A stretch of 64,000 bases of DNA, from positions 1-64,000 of the forward strand of contig NZ_JASJOU010000004.1 of the NCBI RefSeq assembly GCF_030068605.1, in the 5' to 3' direction. Positions within the stretch are counted from its first letter, which is position 1. Each line of letters opens with the position of its first letter. Positions 36,988 through 46,098 of this stretch are shown here, in pieces. This DNA comes from Xanthocytophaga agilis (lineage in GTDB: Bacteria; Bacteroidota; Bacteroidia; Cytophagales; 172606-1). The position numbers were made by a program, and so were the translations under genes. Below the pieces are notes generated by a model that was not told the DNA's origin, did not search any database, and saw nothing but the letters and a program-made list of their open reading frames with translations.

Positions 36988-37431
36988 ATGGAAAACAAAA
37001 ATTTAACCCTTGTAAGATCTTTTATTCGAAACCACCGCTATCGTCTTCTGATGGTAGGATTGCTATTTATGTATAGCTGTAATCTACTGGATGAGGAAGT
37101 TCTGAATTCCAGAAAAGCATTTATTGGTAGTTACACTATCCAGCAGAAATGTGGGAGTTCTCAGGATTCCTATACTCTGAGAATTACAGAAGGGTCATCC
37201 AATAGTGAAATATTGTTATCAAATGTTGAGCCATTCGGAGATGAAATTATTGCTACTGTATCTGGTAACATTTTGACTATATCCTCTCAAAGTGTTCGTT
37301 TAAAGGGGCAAACTTCTTCTGCCACAGTTTCCGGATCAGGTACACTTACAGATGGAAGTATCATTGAGATTAACTTTGAGTATGACTTTGGTGGAACTAC
37401 CAGTTGTGGTGCCAATGGGTATAAACTATAA
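36988..37431 (+). CDS. Hypothetical lipoprotein
   Basis: This 147-residue protein has a membrane segment (LLMVGLLFMYSC) leading to a lipobox Cys near residue 31, so it is a likely lipoprotein with a long basic N-region. The mature part is a small beta protein (RKAFIGSYTIQQKCGSSQDS, TDGSIIEINFEYDFGG) with two further cysteines. This resembles lipocalin/DUF-type small Bacteroidota lipoproteins but I recognise no named family. It is convergent with the TPR gene across a hairpin terminator. Confidence 0.65.
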   Translation: MENKNLTLVRSFIRNHRYRLLMVGLLFMYSCNLLDEEVLNSRKAFIGSYTIQQKCGSSQDSYTLRITEGSSNSEILLSNVEPFGDEIIATVSGNILTISSQSVRLKGQTSSATVSGSGTLTDGSIIEINFEYDFGGTTSCGANGYKL

Positions 37432-37436
37432 ATTGG

Positions 37437-37481
37437 AAAAGCATTCTACTCCATAATTAGTTATCGGAGTGGAATGCTTTT
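37437..37481. terminator. Bidirectional terminator between 36988 and TPR genes
   Basis: AAAAGCATTCTACTCC and GGAGTGGAATGCTTTT pair over 16 bp with one G-U, with a T run on the plus side. It lies between convergent genes. Confidence 0.8.
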
Positions 37482-37487
37482 GTCTTA

Positions 37488-40382
37488 CTAACTATTCGGA
37501 AAATACATTTTTTTTAGTTTGACATATTCAGAATAGGTCGATCCTGAACGAACTGACCGGAGCAGATCTTCTTCTTTTCGCAACGCAGAATACTCTAATT
37601 TACGGCTCTGGAATGCCTTTTTCAACCACTGGATTGCTTCCTGTGGTTTATTTTGTTCAGATGCCAGACAAGCCATTCCCAATAATACAAATCCATCAAT
37701 TTTATTCAGACTATAGGCTTTCTGTAGATGTTTGGCAGCTGCATTGGTTTGTTTTTTATGTAAATGTGCTAAACCATAGTAGGTGTAAAACTTAGGATTA
37801 ACCTCATTGGGATTTTTTACAGCGTAAAGAATAAAATCCTGTAATGCCTCTTCTATTTTGTTCTGATGATAAAAGCTAACGCCCCGCAGGTAGCGTGTGT
37901 CTTTAATGGTTTGTTCATTATCCAGTGCCAGAACCTGGGTAAATGCTACAATGGCATCATTGTATTTCTCTGCCTTTAATGCCGACATACCATAGGTATA
38001 TTGGTACGGCAAATAATTGGGTTTTTGTCGCACTGCTCTACTTAATGCTTCTGCGGCATTCGTATATTGTTTTAAGGCCTGATAGGCAATACCTCGCTGA
38101 TAATAGGCTTCTGCATATAATGGATCGTAGGTAAGGGACTGATCTGCACTTTGTACAGCATTTGCATAGGCCTGTAACTGATTCTGGCATTTAGCCACCT
38201 CTGCATACAATTCTGCCAGATTTTGTTTGAGAGAAGCATCTACCTGCATTTTTTTCTGCTGATTCTGATAAACAGGTAAAAGCACCTCTATCAACCGCTG
38301 ATAATTAGCAGTAGCCTGAGTAATCTGATTCATGGCTAAAAGGACATCTCCTATGCTTTTGTAAACATCCAGATAGGTGTTGTTATATTGCAGGGCAGTA
38401 TTAAAGTTTGCAAGAGCTTCTTTATTTTGTTTTAATTGCATCAGAGCAAGTCCTTTTTTATAGTACCCTTCACTGTTACGGCTATTGGCGAGAGTGGCTG
38501 TATTGTAATATTCCAGTGCCTTTTTATAGTCCTTTTTTTCATAATAGGAATCACCACGGGAAATCCAGACACTGTTATTGTTAGGATCTAATGCTAATGC
38601 CAGTGTAAACATATTATCTGATTTTTTGGTATCGCGGTTACGAAGGGCTGTCGCACCTATATTATGGTATTCATTACTTTTTGCTCGTAGAAAACGTACT
38701 GTGAGACTATCTGCACCTCCCAGTTTTTGTGCTTTCCGGAAATCTGCTGCTGCTTCGTCAATTTTTTGCTGATCTGCAAATGCAATACCTCGTTGATAGT
38801 AGGCTTCTGTATAGGTTACATTGAGATTCAAGGCTTGTGTATAGCTGCGTCGGGCCGCCTCAAGATCATGATTCCGATATTCAAGCAAACCTTTTTGCAA
38901 ATGATACAACGGATTGTTTGGTGCAAGCTGAATAGCCTTGTCGTAATCTGCTACTGCTTGTTTGGTTAAGCCTAGTTGTTCTTTGAGACGTGCTTTCTTT
39001 AGATAATACTTGGCTTCATTAGGAAAGATTCGGGTGGTAATATAATCATAATCTATAACAGCCTTGTCTAACTCTTTGCGGTTTTCATAGTAAGTTGCAC
39101 GAGTCAGGTATGCATCCAGATACAGAGGGTCTAGCTGGATGGCTTCTGAAAAGTCATCCAGTGCTTTGGTGTATGCATTACGTTGGGAAGACCGAACATA
39201 ACATTGTGCGCGCAACAGATACAAATCCGGATAGTCTTTAATTATTTTCTGTTTGTTTTTCTGACGGATAAGTTCATCACAATCGTTGATGGCTTCTGCA
39301 ATATGGCCCGTCTCTATTTTGGTACGTATCGGTACAATTTCACTGATACGGTTGGTAAGCAAACTGATTTGTGGTTGAATACGGGCTGATGCTTCAGGCT
39401 GAGCTTCAAGTGCTTTTCTATAATAAGTTAACGCATCGTCGTAACTGCGACTTTTTTGATAGAGTTCTGCTGTTTGGATAAGAGTCTCTAATCGATTCTT
39501 GAAATCCCGTTCAATTTTCTGAATCTGAAGACGAGGCAGAGGTGCAAAACTATTGTATTCAATGGCTTTGTGATAGGCATCTAAGGCAGTCTGATAATCA
39601 TTGTTCTCCATTGCTGTATTGGCAATACGTATAGCGTCATTATAGGCTGCTTCTTTTGCCTTTTTTTCTTCTTCTGCACGTGCCAGTGCTACTTTGTCTA
39701 CAGCTTCTTTGACTGCAATCTGGTTATCAGAAGCTTCTTTATTGCCCAACACAATGGGTTGATCTTCACCACTGGTCACAATGACATTATTCTCTTTTGT
39801 ATCAAATGGTTTCTTGGGATCGTAAAACGTAATGCCATAAATAAAGGCTTTCCACCGGTTGCCATTTTTCTCAGCCCGGATGGTTGCCTGGCGTGTCTGA
39901 AGTTTGTAGGGAGAACTTTTTTTTGTGTTCTGGCCTTTGAATTCACAGTCAAATACGAGTTTCACATAATAATAATCTTTCTTTTTTACATCAGAAACCC
40001 GGATATTAGAAAAAATAATGGAAGGATCAATACTCTTGCTATAGTAGATATCGAGGGTATGAATGTATTTATCTACAGGTAGATCTTTAGTCTTATTCAG
40101 ATGGAAGTCGGGATCGGTATCATCTTCTATGACAACTGTTTTATCATAGAAGATCTGGTTGCGGGCGTTGGGAGTATAACTTTTCTCAATTACATCTGCC
40201 AATTCGTTAGGGGCATTGTCAGAAAAAGTTACAAAGTTGAGCAATTGCTCTAGTTCGCTGATTGCATTCTTGGCCTGATAACTGATTTCGCCGGTTTCTT
40301 TGACACTCAGCTTAGTCTGAGCTGTAGAACAGACCGAAAATAAATAAAAGGGAATAAGGAGTATATAGAATAAATACTTCAT
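37488..40382 (-). CDS. Large secreted TPR-repeat protein
   Basis: The 964-residue protein has a signal peptide (LLIPFYLFSVCSTAQ) and an N-terminal ~200-residue globular region. Many tetratricopeptide repeats follow from ~240 to 930, recognisable by repeated AYYQRGIAYQALKQYTNAAE and SRGDSYYEKKDYKKALEYY type units; a few degenerate repeats occupy the middle. There are no catalytic motifs. Such TPR proteins scaffold protein complexes in the Bacteroidota periplasm or envelope. It is monocistronic and divergent from the OmpA gene, with a 240-bp promoter gap between them. The partner is unknown. Confidence 0.85.
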   Translation of the reverse strand: MKYLFYILLIPFYLFSVCSTAQTKLSVKETGEISYQAKNAISELEQLLNFVTFSDNAPNELADVIEKSYTPNARNQIFYDKTVVIEDDTDPDFHLNKTKDLPVDKYIHTLDIYYSKSIDPSIIFSNIRVSDVKKKDYYYVKLVFDCEFKGQNTKKSSPYKLQTRQATIRAEKNGNRWKAFIYGITFYDPKKPFDTKENNVIVTSGEDQPIVLGNKEASDNQIAVKEAVDKVALARAEEEKKAKEAAYNDAIRIANTAMENNDYQTALDAYHKAIEYNSFAPLPRLQIQKIERDFKNRLETLIQTAELYQKSRSYDDALTYYRKALEAQPEASARIQPQISLLTNRISEIVPIRTKIETGHIAEAINDCDELIRQKNKQKIIKDYPDLYLLRAQCYVRSSQRNAYTKALDDFSEAIQLDPLYLDAYLTRATYYENRKELDKAVIDYDYITTRIFPNEAKYYLKKARLKEQLGLTKQAVADYDKAIQLAPNNPLYHLQKGLLEYRNHDLEAARRSYTQALNLNVTYTEAYYQRGIAFADQQKIDEAAADFRKAQKLGGADSLTVRFLRAKSNEYHNIGATALRNRDTKKSDNMFTLALALDPNNNSVWISRGDSYYEKKDYKKALEYYNTATLANSRNSEGYYKKGLALMQLKQNKEALANFNTALQYNNTYLDVYKSIGDVLLAMNQITQATANYQRLIEVLLPVYQNQQKKMQVDASLKQNLAELYAEVAKCQNQLQAYANAVQSADQSLTYDPLYAEAYYQRGIAYQALKQYTNAAEALSRAVRQKPNYLPYQYTYGMSALKAEKYNDAIVAFTQVLALDNEQTIKDTRYLRGVSFYHQNKIEEALQDFILYAVKNPNEVNPKFYTYYGLAHLHKKQTNAAAKHLQKAYSLNKIDGFVLLGMACLASEQNKPQEAIQWLKKAFQSRKLEYSALRKEEDLLRSVRSGSTYSEYVKLKKMYFPNS

Positions 40383-40622
40383 ACCTGGTTATGTAAATGG
40401 TTTCTTGTATACCTTCATTCAGAAAGTATGCTGGAAATAAAACAGCCTTTGACTGCAGATATACCGGATAATGATCAAAAGTATACAAAATAGTATACCT
40501 GACAATTTCTTTGTGCTTACGTTACAATATAAAATAGAACTAATCATTACCTTACTAGTTCATTCATAGAGTCTTCGGAATAAAATATTTTTCAACCTAC
40601 AGATTACTTGTTGCATACCAAT

Positions 40623-43052
40623 ATGTTAAAAAAAGTACCGTTCCTCATTTTTATTTTTTGTATCACAGTCAACTGTTCGTGGGCACAACAGCTACTTGGA
40701 ATCTCCAATAGTAATTATGCAGGTGTAAATGGCCTCTATCTGAATCCTTCATCTATTGCAGATTCCCGTTACGGTTTTCATCTCAATCTGGTTACAGTGC
40801 AGGGAAGTATAACCAATAACTATTACAGATACGATTCGCCCTATTCATTGCTGAAGCTAGGTATTGAACGGTTTAAAGAACCCTATAATCTACAGCCAGA
40901 GTATTATACAGATGCCAATAATAATCATACAAAGATGTTTAACATCCGAGCTAATGTATACCTGCCTTCTTTGATGATTAAGCTAAGCCCCAGGCATAGC
41001 ATTGCAGTGACTAACAGAATGCGGGGAAGTTTTGAGGCTACCAATCTAACCTCCTTTGTAGCAGAAGATTTTAAAAATAACAATCTGACTCTGTTAAGCT
41101 TACTAAGCAATGGGAGCTTGTTACGGATTAATACCAATATGTTTCGGGAAACGGGTCTGACATATGCCCGTGAAATATGGTCGGAAGGAAAACATTACCT
41201 GAAAGGTGGTATTACACTTAAATATCTTCAGGGAATTTATTCATCCAGTCTGTATTCCAATACACTTCAGTCGCAGTTCTCTACTGTAAATAATGAACCG
41301 GTGCTACATGTCATCAATGCAGATATTGGTTATCACTATAGCCAGGCGGAAGGTTACCCTCCTGTAGATGAATTTGTAGATGCAGCCTTATGGAAGACAA
41401 AAAATGGAAAAGGCTTAGGTGCAGATATTGGATTTACCTATGAGTATAGACCAGATGTAGAGAAGTATCGCTATAAGATGGATGGGAAGGATGAACTGGA
41501 TGGATTACAAAATAAATACAAATATCGTATAGGTATTTCTCTTCTCGATATTGGAGGGCTTCGATACAATACCAATTACAATGATTCTACTGCATCTGCA
41601 TCCTATACTATTAGACGGACAGATGTAGATTTATCACAACAGGAGCTGGAAAATTCTACACTGGATAATTTTTACCCCGTATTGAACCGAGGACTTGCCG
41701 TGGGCAATGGTGACCAGAAAAACGGATTCCGGACCAAGTTACCTACAGCTTTGCATCTGAACTTTGATTATAAGATAAAAGACAAGTTATATGTAAATGC
41801 TGCCTGGATTCAGTCACTGCGTACCCGAAAGGCGATAGGAATGCGATACAATTCTCAGTTTGCCGTTACCCCACGTTTTGAAACAAAACATTTTGAGTTT
41901 GCATTGCCACTGGCGTTGATAAATGACTACCAACAGGTTACACTAGGAGCCATGATGCGGGTAGGTTCATTCTTTTTTATTGGATCAGACAATTTACCTG
42001 GATTGGTCAATCTGGGACGCCCGTACGGAATGGATGTGTATGCAGGGATTATCATTGCAGGTTTGCATCATAAGAAGAAAGACAAGGACAATGATGGTGT
42101 TTCTGATAAGCTGGATATCTGTCCGAATTTTCCGGGTGTATGGGAATTTAAAGGATGTCCTGATACAGATGGGGATGGCATTGAAGATAAAGTGGATAAA
42201 TGTCCTACAGAGCCCGGTAGTAAGGAAATGGGTGGTTGTCCGGATCGGGATGGCGACAGGATCATGGATTCTCAGGATCGTTGCCCGGATGAGGCTGGTT
42301 TGGAAAAAAATGGAGGTTGTCCGGATTCTGATTCTGATGGTGTAATAGATAGAGAGGATGAATGCCCGTTATTGAAAGGGCCTGCAGCTTTGAAAGGGTG
42401 TCCGGATACGGATGAGGATGGTATTCCTGACAAAGATGACCGTTGTCCAAATGAAAAAGGGCAAAGTAAGTTTAACGGATGTGCCGACACTGATGGAGAC
42501 AATATTGCCAATCCGGATGACGCTTGTCCGGATCAGGCTGGAACGCCTCGTTTCAATGGCTGTCCGGATCGGGATGGAGATACTGTACCGGACAAAGATG
42601 ATCGTTGTCCGGATACCTATGGGTCTCCTCAGAATGCAGGTTGTCCGGTAGAAGCAAAGCCTGCTGATCCAACACGGGTAGAAATTAAGTTAACACAGGA
42701 AGAGCAGGCTGTATTGAATGAAGCATTCGATAATCTGGAATTTGAAACAGGCAAATCTGTTATCAAGGTAGCTTCTTACCAAAGTCTGGATGAACTGGCC
42801 GATCTGCTGATCAGTAAGTCTACTTACCGGATGCTGGTATCTGGTCATACAGACAATGTAGGAAATGCAGCCACTAACCTCAAACTGAGCAAGGCTCGTG
42901 CTGACGCTGTGAAAAAATACCTGACTCGTAAAGGTGTAAAAGCTGATCAGATCATTACAGAGGGTTTTGGTTCCCGTAAGCCTTTAGTCAGTAATGCCAC
43001 GCCTGAAGGACGTCAGCGCAATCGCCGGGTTGAGATGAAAATTATTAAGTGA
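40623..43052 (+). CDS. OmpA-family outer-membrane protein with DUF5723-like barrel and TSP3 repeats
   Basis: The 809-residue protein has a signal peptide (FLIFIFCITVNCSWAQ) and an N-terminal ~450-residue beta-barrel-like region with GISNSNYAGVNGLYLNPS, resembling DUF5723. Seven thrombospondin-type-3 calcium-binding repeats (DKDNDGVSDKLDICP, DTDGDGIEDKVDKCP and so on) follow, and a C-terminal OmpA peptidoglycan-binding domain (LVSGHTDNVGNAATNLKLSK, EGRQRNRRVEMKI). It links outer membrane and cell wall. ATG 40623 is preferred over a codon at 40608 because it begins the signal. A strong hairpin follows the stop codon. Confidence 0.9.
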   Translation: MLKKVPFLIFIFCITVNCSWAQQLLGISNSNYAGVNGLYLNPSSIADSRYGFHLNLVTVQGSITNNYYRYDSPYSLLKLGIERFKEPYNLQPEYYTDANNNHTKMFNIRANVYLPSLMIKLSPRHSIAVTNRMRGSFEATNLTSFVAEDFKNNNLTLLSLLSNGSLLRINTNMFRETGLTYAREIWSEGKHYLKGGITLKYLQGIYSSSLYSNTLQSQFSTVNNEPVLHVINADIGYHYSQAEGYPPVDEFVDAALWKTKNGKGLGADIGFTYEYRPDVEKYRYKMDGKDELDGLQNKYKYRIGISLLDIGGLRYNTNYNDSTASASYTIRRTDVDLSQQELENSTLDNFYPVLNRGLAVGNGDQKNGFRTKLPTALHLNFDYKIKDKLYVNAAWIQSLRTRKAIGMRYNSQFAVTPRFETKHFEFALPLALINDYQQVTLGAMMRVGSFFFIGSDNLPGLVNLGRPYGMDVYAGIIIAGLHHKKKDKDNDGVSDKLDICPNFPGVWEFKGCPDTDGDGIEDKVDKCPTEPGSKEMGGCPDRDGDRIMDSQDRCPDEAGLEKNGGCPDSDSDGVIDREDECPLLKGPAALKGCPDTDEDGIPDKDDRCPNEKGQSKFNGCADTDGDNIANPDDACPDQAGTPRFNGCPDRDGDTVPDKDDRCPDTYGSPQNAGCPVEAKPADPTRVEIKLTQEEQAVLNEAFDNLEFETGKSVIKVASYQSLDELADLLISKSTYRMLVSGHTDNVGNAATNLKLSKARADAVKKYLTRKGVKADQIITEGFGSRKPLVSNATPEGRQRNRRVEMKIIK

Positions 43053-43100
43053 TAAATTAAATGAGAGATAAGAATCCTTCTTACCTCTCATTTAATTTAT
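43052..43100 (+). terminator. Long hairpin after the OmpA-family gene
   Basis: ATAAATTAAATGAGAG (43052-43067) pairs exactly with CTCTCATTTAATTTAT (43085-43100). The stem continues inward with one mismatch to a 3-nt loop. It starts at the stop codon and precedes the TonB-C-like gene, so it likely terminates or attenuates. Confidence 0.7.
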
Positions 43101-43114
43101 GTATATATAGGACT

Positions 43115-43570
43115 ATGAAGATGTTTTTTACTTGTTTAGTAGTTCTATCGGTGACTGTAATTATAGGAACTGTAGGATATGCACAAACTTTCAAAGTCCA
43201 GCAGGATAGAAAATGTATAATGACTTTGGATGAGACTTGTCAAATCTATGTGTGTACATTACCTGATAAGTTTCCTGAATTTCCGGGTGGTGTCGGTGAA
43301 ATGTTAAGCTTTATGCAGAAAAATGTACGAACTAGTAAAGAAAATGATGGCTCACAGTCTAAAGTCTATCTATCATTTATTGTTACAGAGACAGGTAAAA
43401 TAGAATGTTTGAGGATTGTCAATAAAACGACTCAAGAGTATTCGATCATGGATAAAGATGTGTTGCAGGAAATGGCAAAAATGCCCAACTGGATACCTGC
43501 TCAATGCAATGGTACAAATGTAGCTGCTCTATACTCTTTGCCTATAACTATATGCTTGGCTAATCAATAA
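43115..43570 (+). CDS. Small secreted TonB-C-like protein
   Basis: The 151-residue protein has a signal peptide (CLVVLSVTVIIGTVGYAQ) and a C-terminal TonB_C-type beta domain: FPEFPGGVGEMLSFMQKNV, SKVYLSFIVTETGKIECLRI, then a short conserved tail. The upstream part is Cys-rich (KCIM, TCQIYVC), which is unusual for TonB and may form disulfides. It lacks the transmembrane anchor and proline-rich linker of true TonB, so it is not an energy transducer; such stand-alone domains occur widely in Bacteroidota. I chose ATG 43115 over an upstream ATG at 43061, since the leader is then a clean signal peptide. It lies in a convergent pair with the C1-hydrolase gene. Confidence 0.65.
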   Translation: MKMFFTCLVVLSVTVIIGTVGYAQTFKVQQDRKCIMTLDETCQIYVCTLPDKFPEFPGGVGEMLSFMQKNVRTSKENDGSQSKVYLSFIVTETGKIECLRIVNKTTQEYSIMDKDVLQEMAKMPNWIPAQCNGTNVAALYSLPITICLANQ

Positions 43571-43592
43571 TGAGTTAACGAAAATAAAATCT

Positions 43593-43785
43593 AATAGGAA
43601 CGAGAAGGGTTTTGATAATCTATCAGAGTTCTGATGTAGTAAAAAAATATCAGAGCTCTGATATAAATAAAATCTAATCAGGATTCTGATATTTATCTAA
43701 CACAATCAGAATCTTGGTTCGTATTTTATCTTACAACTTTATTGTCAGCATTGATTCATAAGAAAATGTAATCAGAATTCTGATC
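43593..43785. repeat. 28-bp-period palindromic array C (convergent gap)
   Basis: TATCAGAGTTCTGAT at 43621, TATCAGAGCTCTGATA at 43648, ATCAGGATTCTGAT at 43677, ATCAGAATC at 43705 and ATCAGAATTCTGAT at 43771 are near- or perfect palindromes at steps of 27, 28, 28 and 66. AAATAAAATCTAAT recurs at 43582 and 43665. The last palindrome overlaps the stop codon of the minus-strand gene. Confidence 0.75.
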
Positions 43786-45802
43786 AGGATTGCTGAAACA
43801 GCTTGATACGTTTTTCCTGTAAGGAAGAGGCTGATCGGTTAATAATCAATTTCTCGCCGTGTAACTCCCTTTGCCCCAATATCCGAGCCAGTGTCGCATT
43901 CACTGTTGGCAGATCATCGTCAAAGGCTCCATGTGCTCTGGCTGTAGAGTGATCAGGCGAACCGTCTGGTGCAGTATTAGGAGATAGTATCCAGTCTGCT
44001 CCTTTTTGAGAAAAAAGTTTAAGCAATTCAGGATCTTGCTGAATCCATTTTTCCATACCCAGCAAGGGCGTACCACTTTCCTTATCTTTTAGGAACCACG
44101 GTATATGCATTTTATCTTCCAGTGCATTGGAGACAAGGTAAAGCAAAGACTTATGGTAAATATTTGCACAATGATCATCCTGTTCTACCTGGTCTGTTAG
44201 GGTAAAGAGTGCAAACCTGTTTACTGTTTTGTTTTTTATAGCAGGTAGATAGTTCTCTTTGAAAACATCTATGGTACAGGCGGGAGCCCAGAGTGTACAG
44301 GAGGCTATTTTTAACCCGTAGCCAGTTTGCCCTCTCATAGGGCCGGAATTAATCTTTCCTTTGCTTGTGAGAAGGCGTATAATTGGGGCATGAAAGATAC
44401 TACCTGCACTATGACCCACAAGATGAATTTCAAAGTCCTCTTCGTATTTATCAGCCAGGTGCTTGATATGCTCTAATGCAAGATATGCTCCTCCTTTGGT
44501 TTGTGTAGTAGCTAACAGGGCATTCTCTTTCATTTCTTTCCATTGGGCTTTTCCTGTTAACGTTCGTGCGAGAGGTTCAAGAGCGTCATCCAGACGATCC
44601 AGCATAAAATCTTTGGCACTATCCAGCCAGCCTTCTGGTTTGCGTTGTTGCAATGCATCTTTGAGAATATTGGTAATGGTACTCCATATATCTGTGTGCC
44701 AGATAAAAGAAACCGGATAAATTTCTTTTTCCAGTAAGCTGGGTCTATAATCGGCAAGGCGCTGAACAGCTCCACTTTCACTTACCAGTCCGCCATGTGC
44801 ATAGAGTAACAATCGTTTTTTTGCCCACTTTGCAGTCACCCGTGGAAAATCATCTTCGAAAATTGCCTTTACCTCAGCTTCAGACGTACCAAAGTTTCCT
44901 CCTGGATTTAACAGACCATTGTTTCCCAGACTGATAATGTGTGGACGGAGATCGGCATAGGAGTAAGCTTCTGACTTACCAGCAGCAGCTGAATGACTGA
45001 TGGCTGTAGATAAAGCTTTTTTCAGAATAACAGGTGCACCTAATCGTGCTACCCAGACATCTGTACCATTTTCCATCCAGTCATCATAGGTGATAAGTCC
45101 AAAACCTTTCTGTCCCCAGTCTTCTCCCCATGAGTTCTGAATCCAGAATCCTTTTTCATCATAAGCTACAATAGCAAAGGCATGGCCTCCAACCGGAAAT
45201 ACATCTTCATAGGGAATAATTCCAGTGGTTGTATCAACTTCACGCCAGCCGGAATGTACCTTCGCAGTTGCATACAGAATCCCTACCTCTGCCATGGCTG
45301 CATGCATAGCTACCAGATCTTTGTGATTTACGCGATAATAGGCTCCCAGTGGTCTGCGTAATGCATCAGATGTGCGTTCGTCTGTAAGCCGGAACTCGGT
45401 TTCTTCTTTTTTGTAAGGCCAGCATTCATCACTGCATACACCATGTTTGTACCAGCCTTTCATGGCTCCTCTTGCACTGGAACCTGCATACTGTTCTCCT
45501 GGCCATTCATCATATCGTTTGGCCATTTCGTAGAGCATGCGTGGGCTTACTGACTTAGGATCTGGAACAATTTTTCTTCGACGAAGAAGATAGTTGGCTA
45601 CCGTAGCCAGCCCGAAACCTGTGCAAGCTCCTTCTTTCCCCTGATCCAGTATCGGTATATTCCATTGTTTATATTCATCGAGACTAATTTTCGTAGGAAC
45701 TTCGTATAAATTGGCTTCGTACATTTTGTCACGAAAGTCCAGTGTATCCGGACGTACATCCAGTGTCTGGTCCGGAGTGGGTTTTTGGGTAGAGTCGGCC
45801 AT
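43784..45802 (-). CDS. Papain-like (C1) peptidase fused to an alpha/beta-hydrolase
   Basis: The 672-residue protein combines two catalytic units. Residues ~40-255 form a C1 papain domain with Gln54, Cys60 (DQGKEGACTGFG), His207 (GGHAFAIVAYD) and Asn223 (NSWGEDWGQKGFG). Residues ~325-600 form a lipase-like alpha/beta-hydrolase with an oxyanion HGG at 336-338 and a nucleophile GHSAG with Ser465. No signal peptide is visible, so secretion by a dedicated system or cytoplasmic action is possible. The domain pairing is uncommon and no neighbour suggests a partner. The gene is solitary and convergent with the TonB-C-like gene across array C. Confidence 0.8.
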   Translation of the reverse strand: MADSTQKPTPDQTLDVRPDTLDFRDKMYEANLYEVPTKISLDEYKQWNIPILDQGKEGACTGFGLATVANYLLRRRKIVPDPKSVSPRMLYEMAKRYDEWPGEQYAGSSARGAMKGWYKHGVCSDECWPYKKEETEFRLTDERTSDALRRPLGAYYRVNHKDLVAMHAAMAEVGILYATAKVHSGWREVDTTTGIIPYEDVFPVGGHAFAIVAYDEKGFWIQNSWGEDWGQKGFGLITYDDWMENGTDVWVARLGAPVILKKALSTAISHSAAAGKSEAYSYADLRPHIISLGNNGLLNPGGNFGTSEAEVKAIFEDDFPRVTAKWAKKRLLLYAHGGLVSESGAVQRLADYRPSLLEKEIYPVSFIWHTDIWSTITNILKDALQQRKPEGWLDSAKDFMLDRLDDALEPLARTLTGKAQWKEMKENALLATTQTKGGAYLALEHIKHLADKYEEDFEIHLVGHSAGSIFHAPIIRLLTSKGKINSGPMRGQTGYGLKIASCTLWAPACTIDVFKENYLPAIKNKTVNRFALFTLTDQVEQDDHCANIYHKSLLYLVSNALEDKMHIPWFLKDKESGTPLLGMEKWIQQDPELLKLFSQKGADWILSPNTAPDGSPDHSTARAHGAFDDDLPTVNATLARILGQRELHGEKLIINRSASSLQEKRIKLFQQS

Positions 45803-46098
45803 AAAATTCAGAGTGTGAGATTCGTAAAAAATAGATAGTGAAAAATAGTATTGTCACAGTTAGAATCTCCTGAATGTATAGTTTTCCTTAACGTAAATCA
45901 ATACTTTGTTTTGAGATATCCATCCAAATAAGGTCGTTTAAAAGATTTATTCTTAATTTCTTCAACAATTGGGTCACCTTGCTCTACCCAAATCCATAAA
46001 TATTTATACTTGAATACGCTTTGTTAACTACATTCTATATTACAACATGTAATCAGGAAAAAAGAAGATAAGCAACAATGTGATTAGGTTACAAAACT

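Noticed and set aside
42068-42511. Antisense open frames opposite the OmpA-family gene
   Set aside because: They are produced by the repetitive Asp/Gly/Cys codons of the seven TSP3 repeats on the other strand.
43115-43570. True TonB energy transducer
   Set aside because: It has a cleavable-type signal rather than an anchor, and lacks the proline-rich spacer; no exbB/exbD are adjacent.
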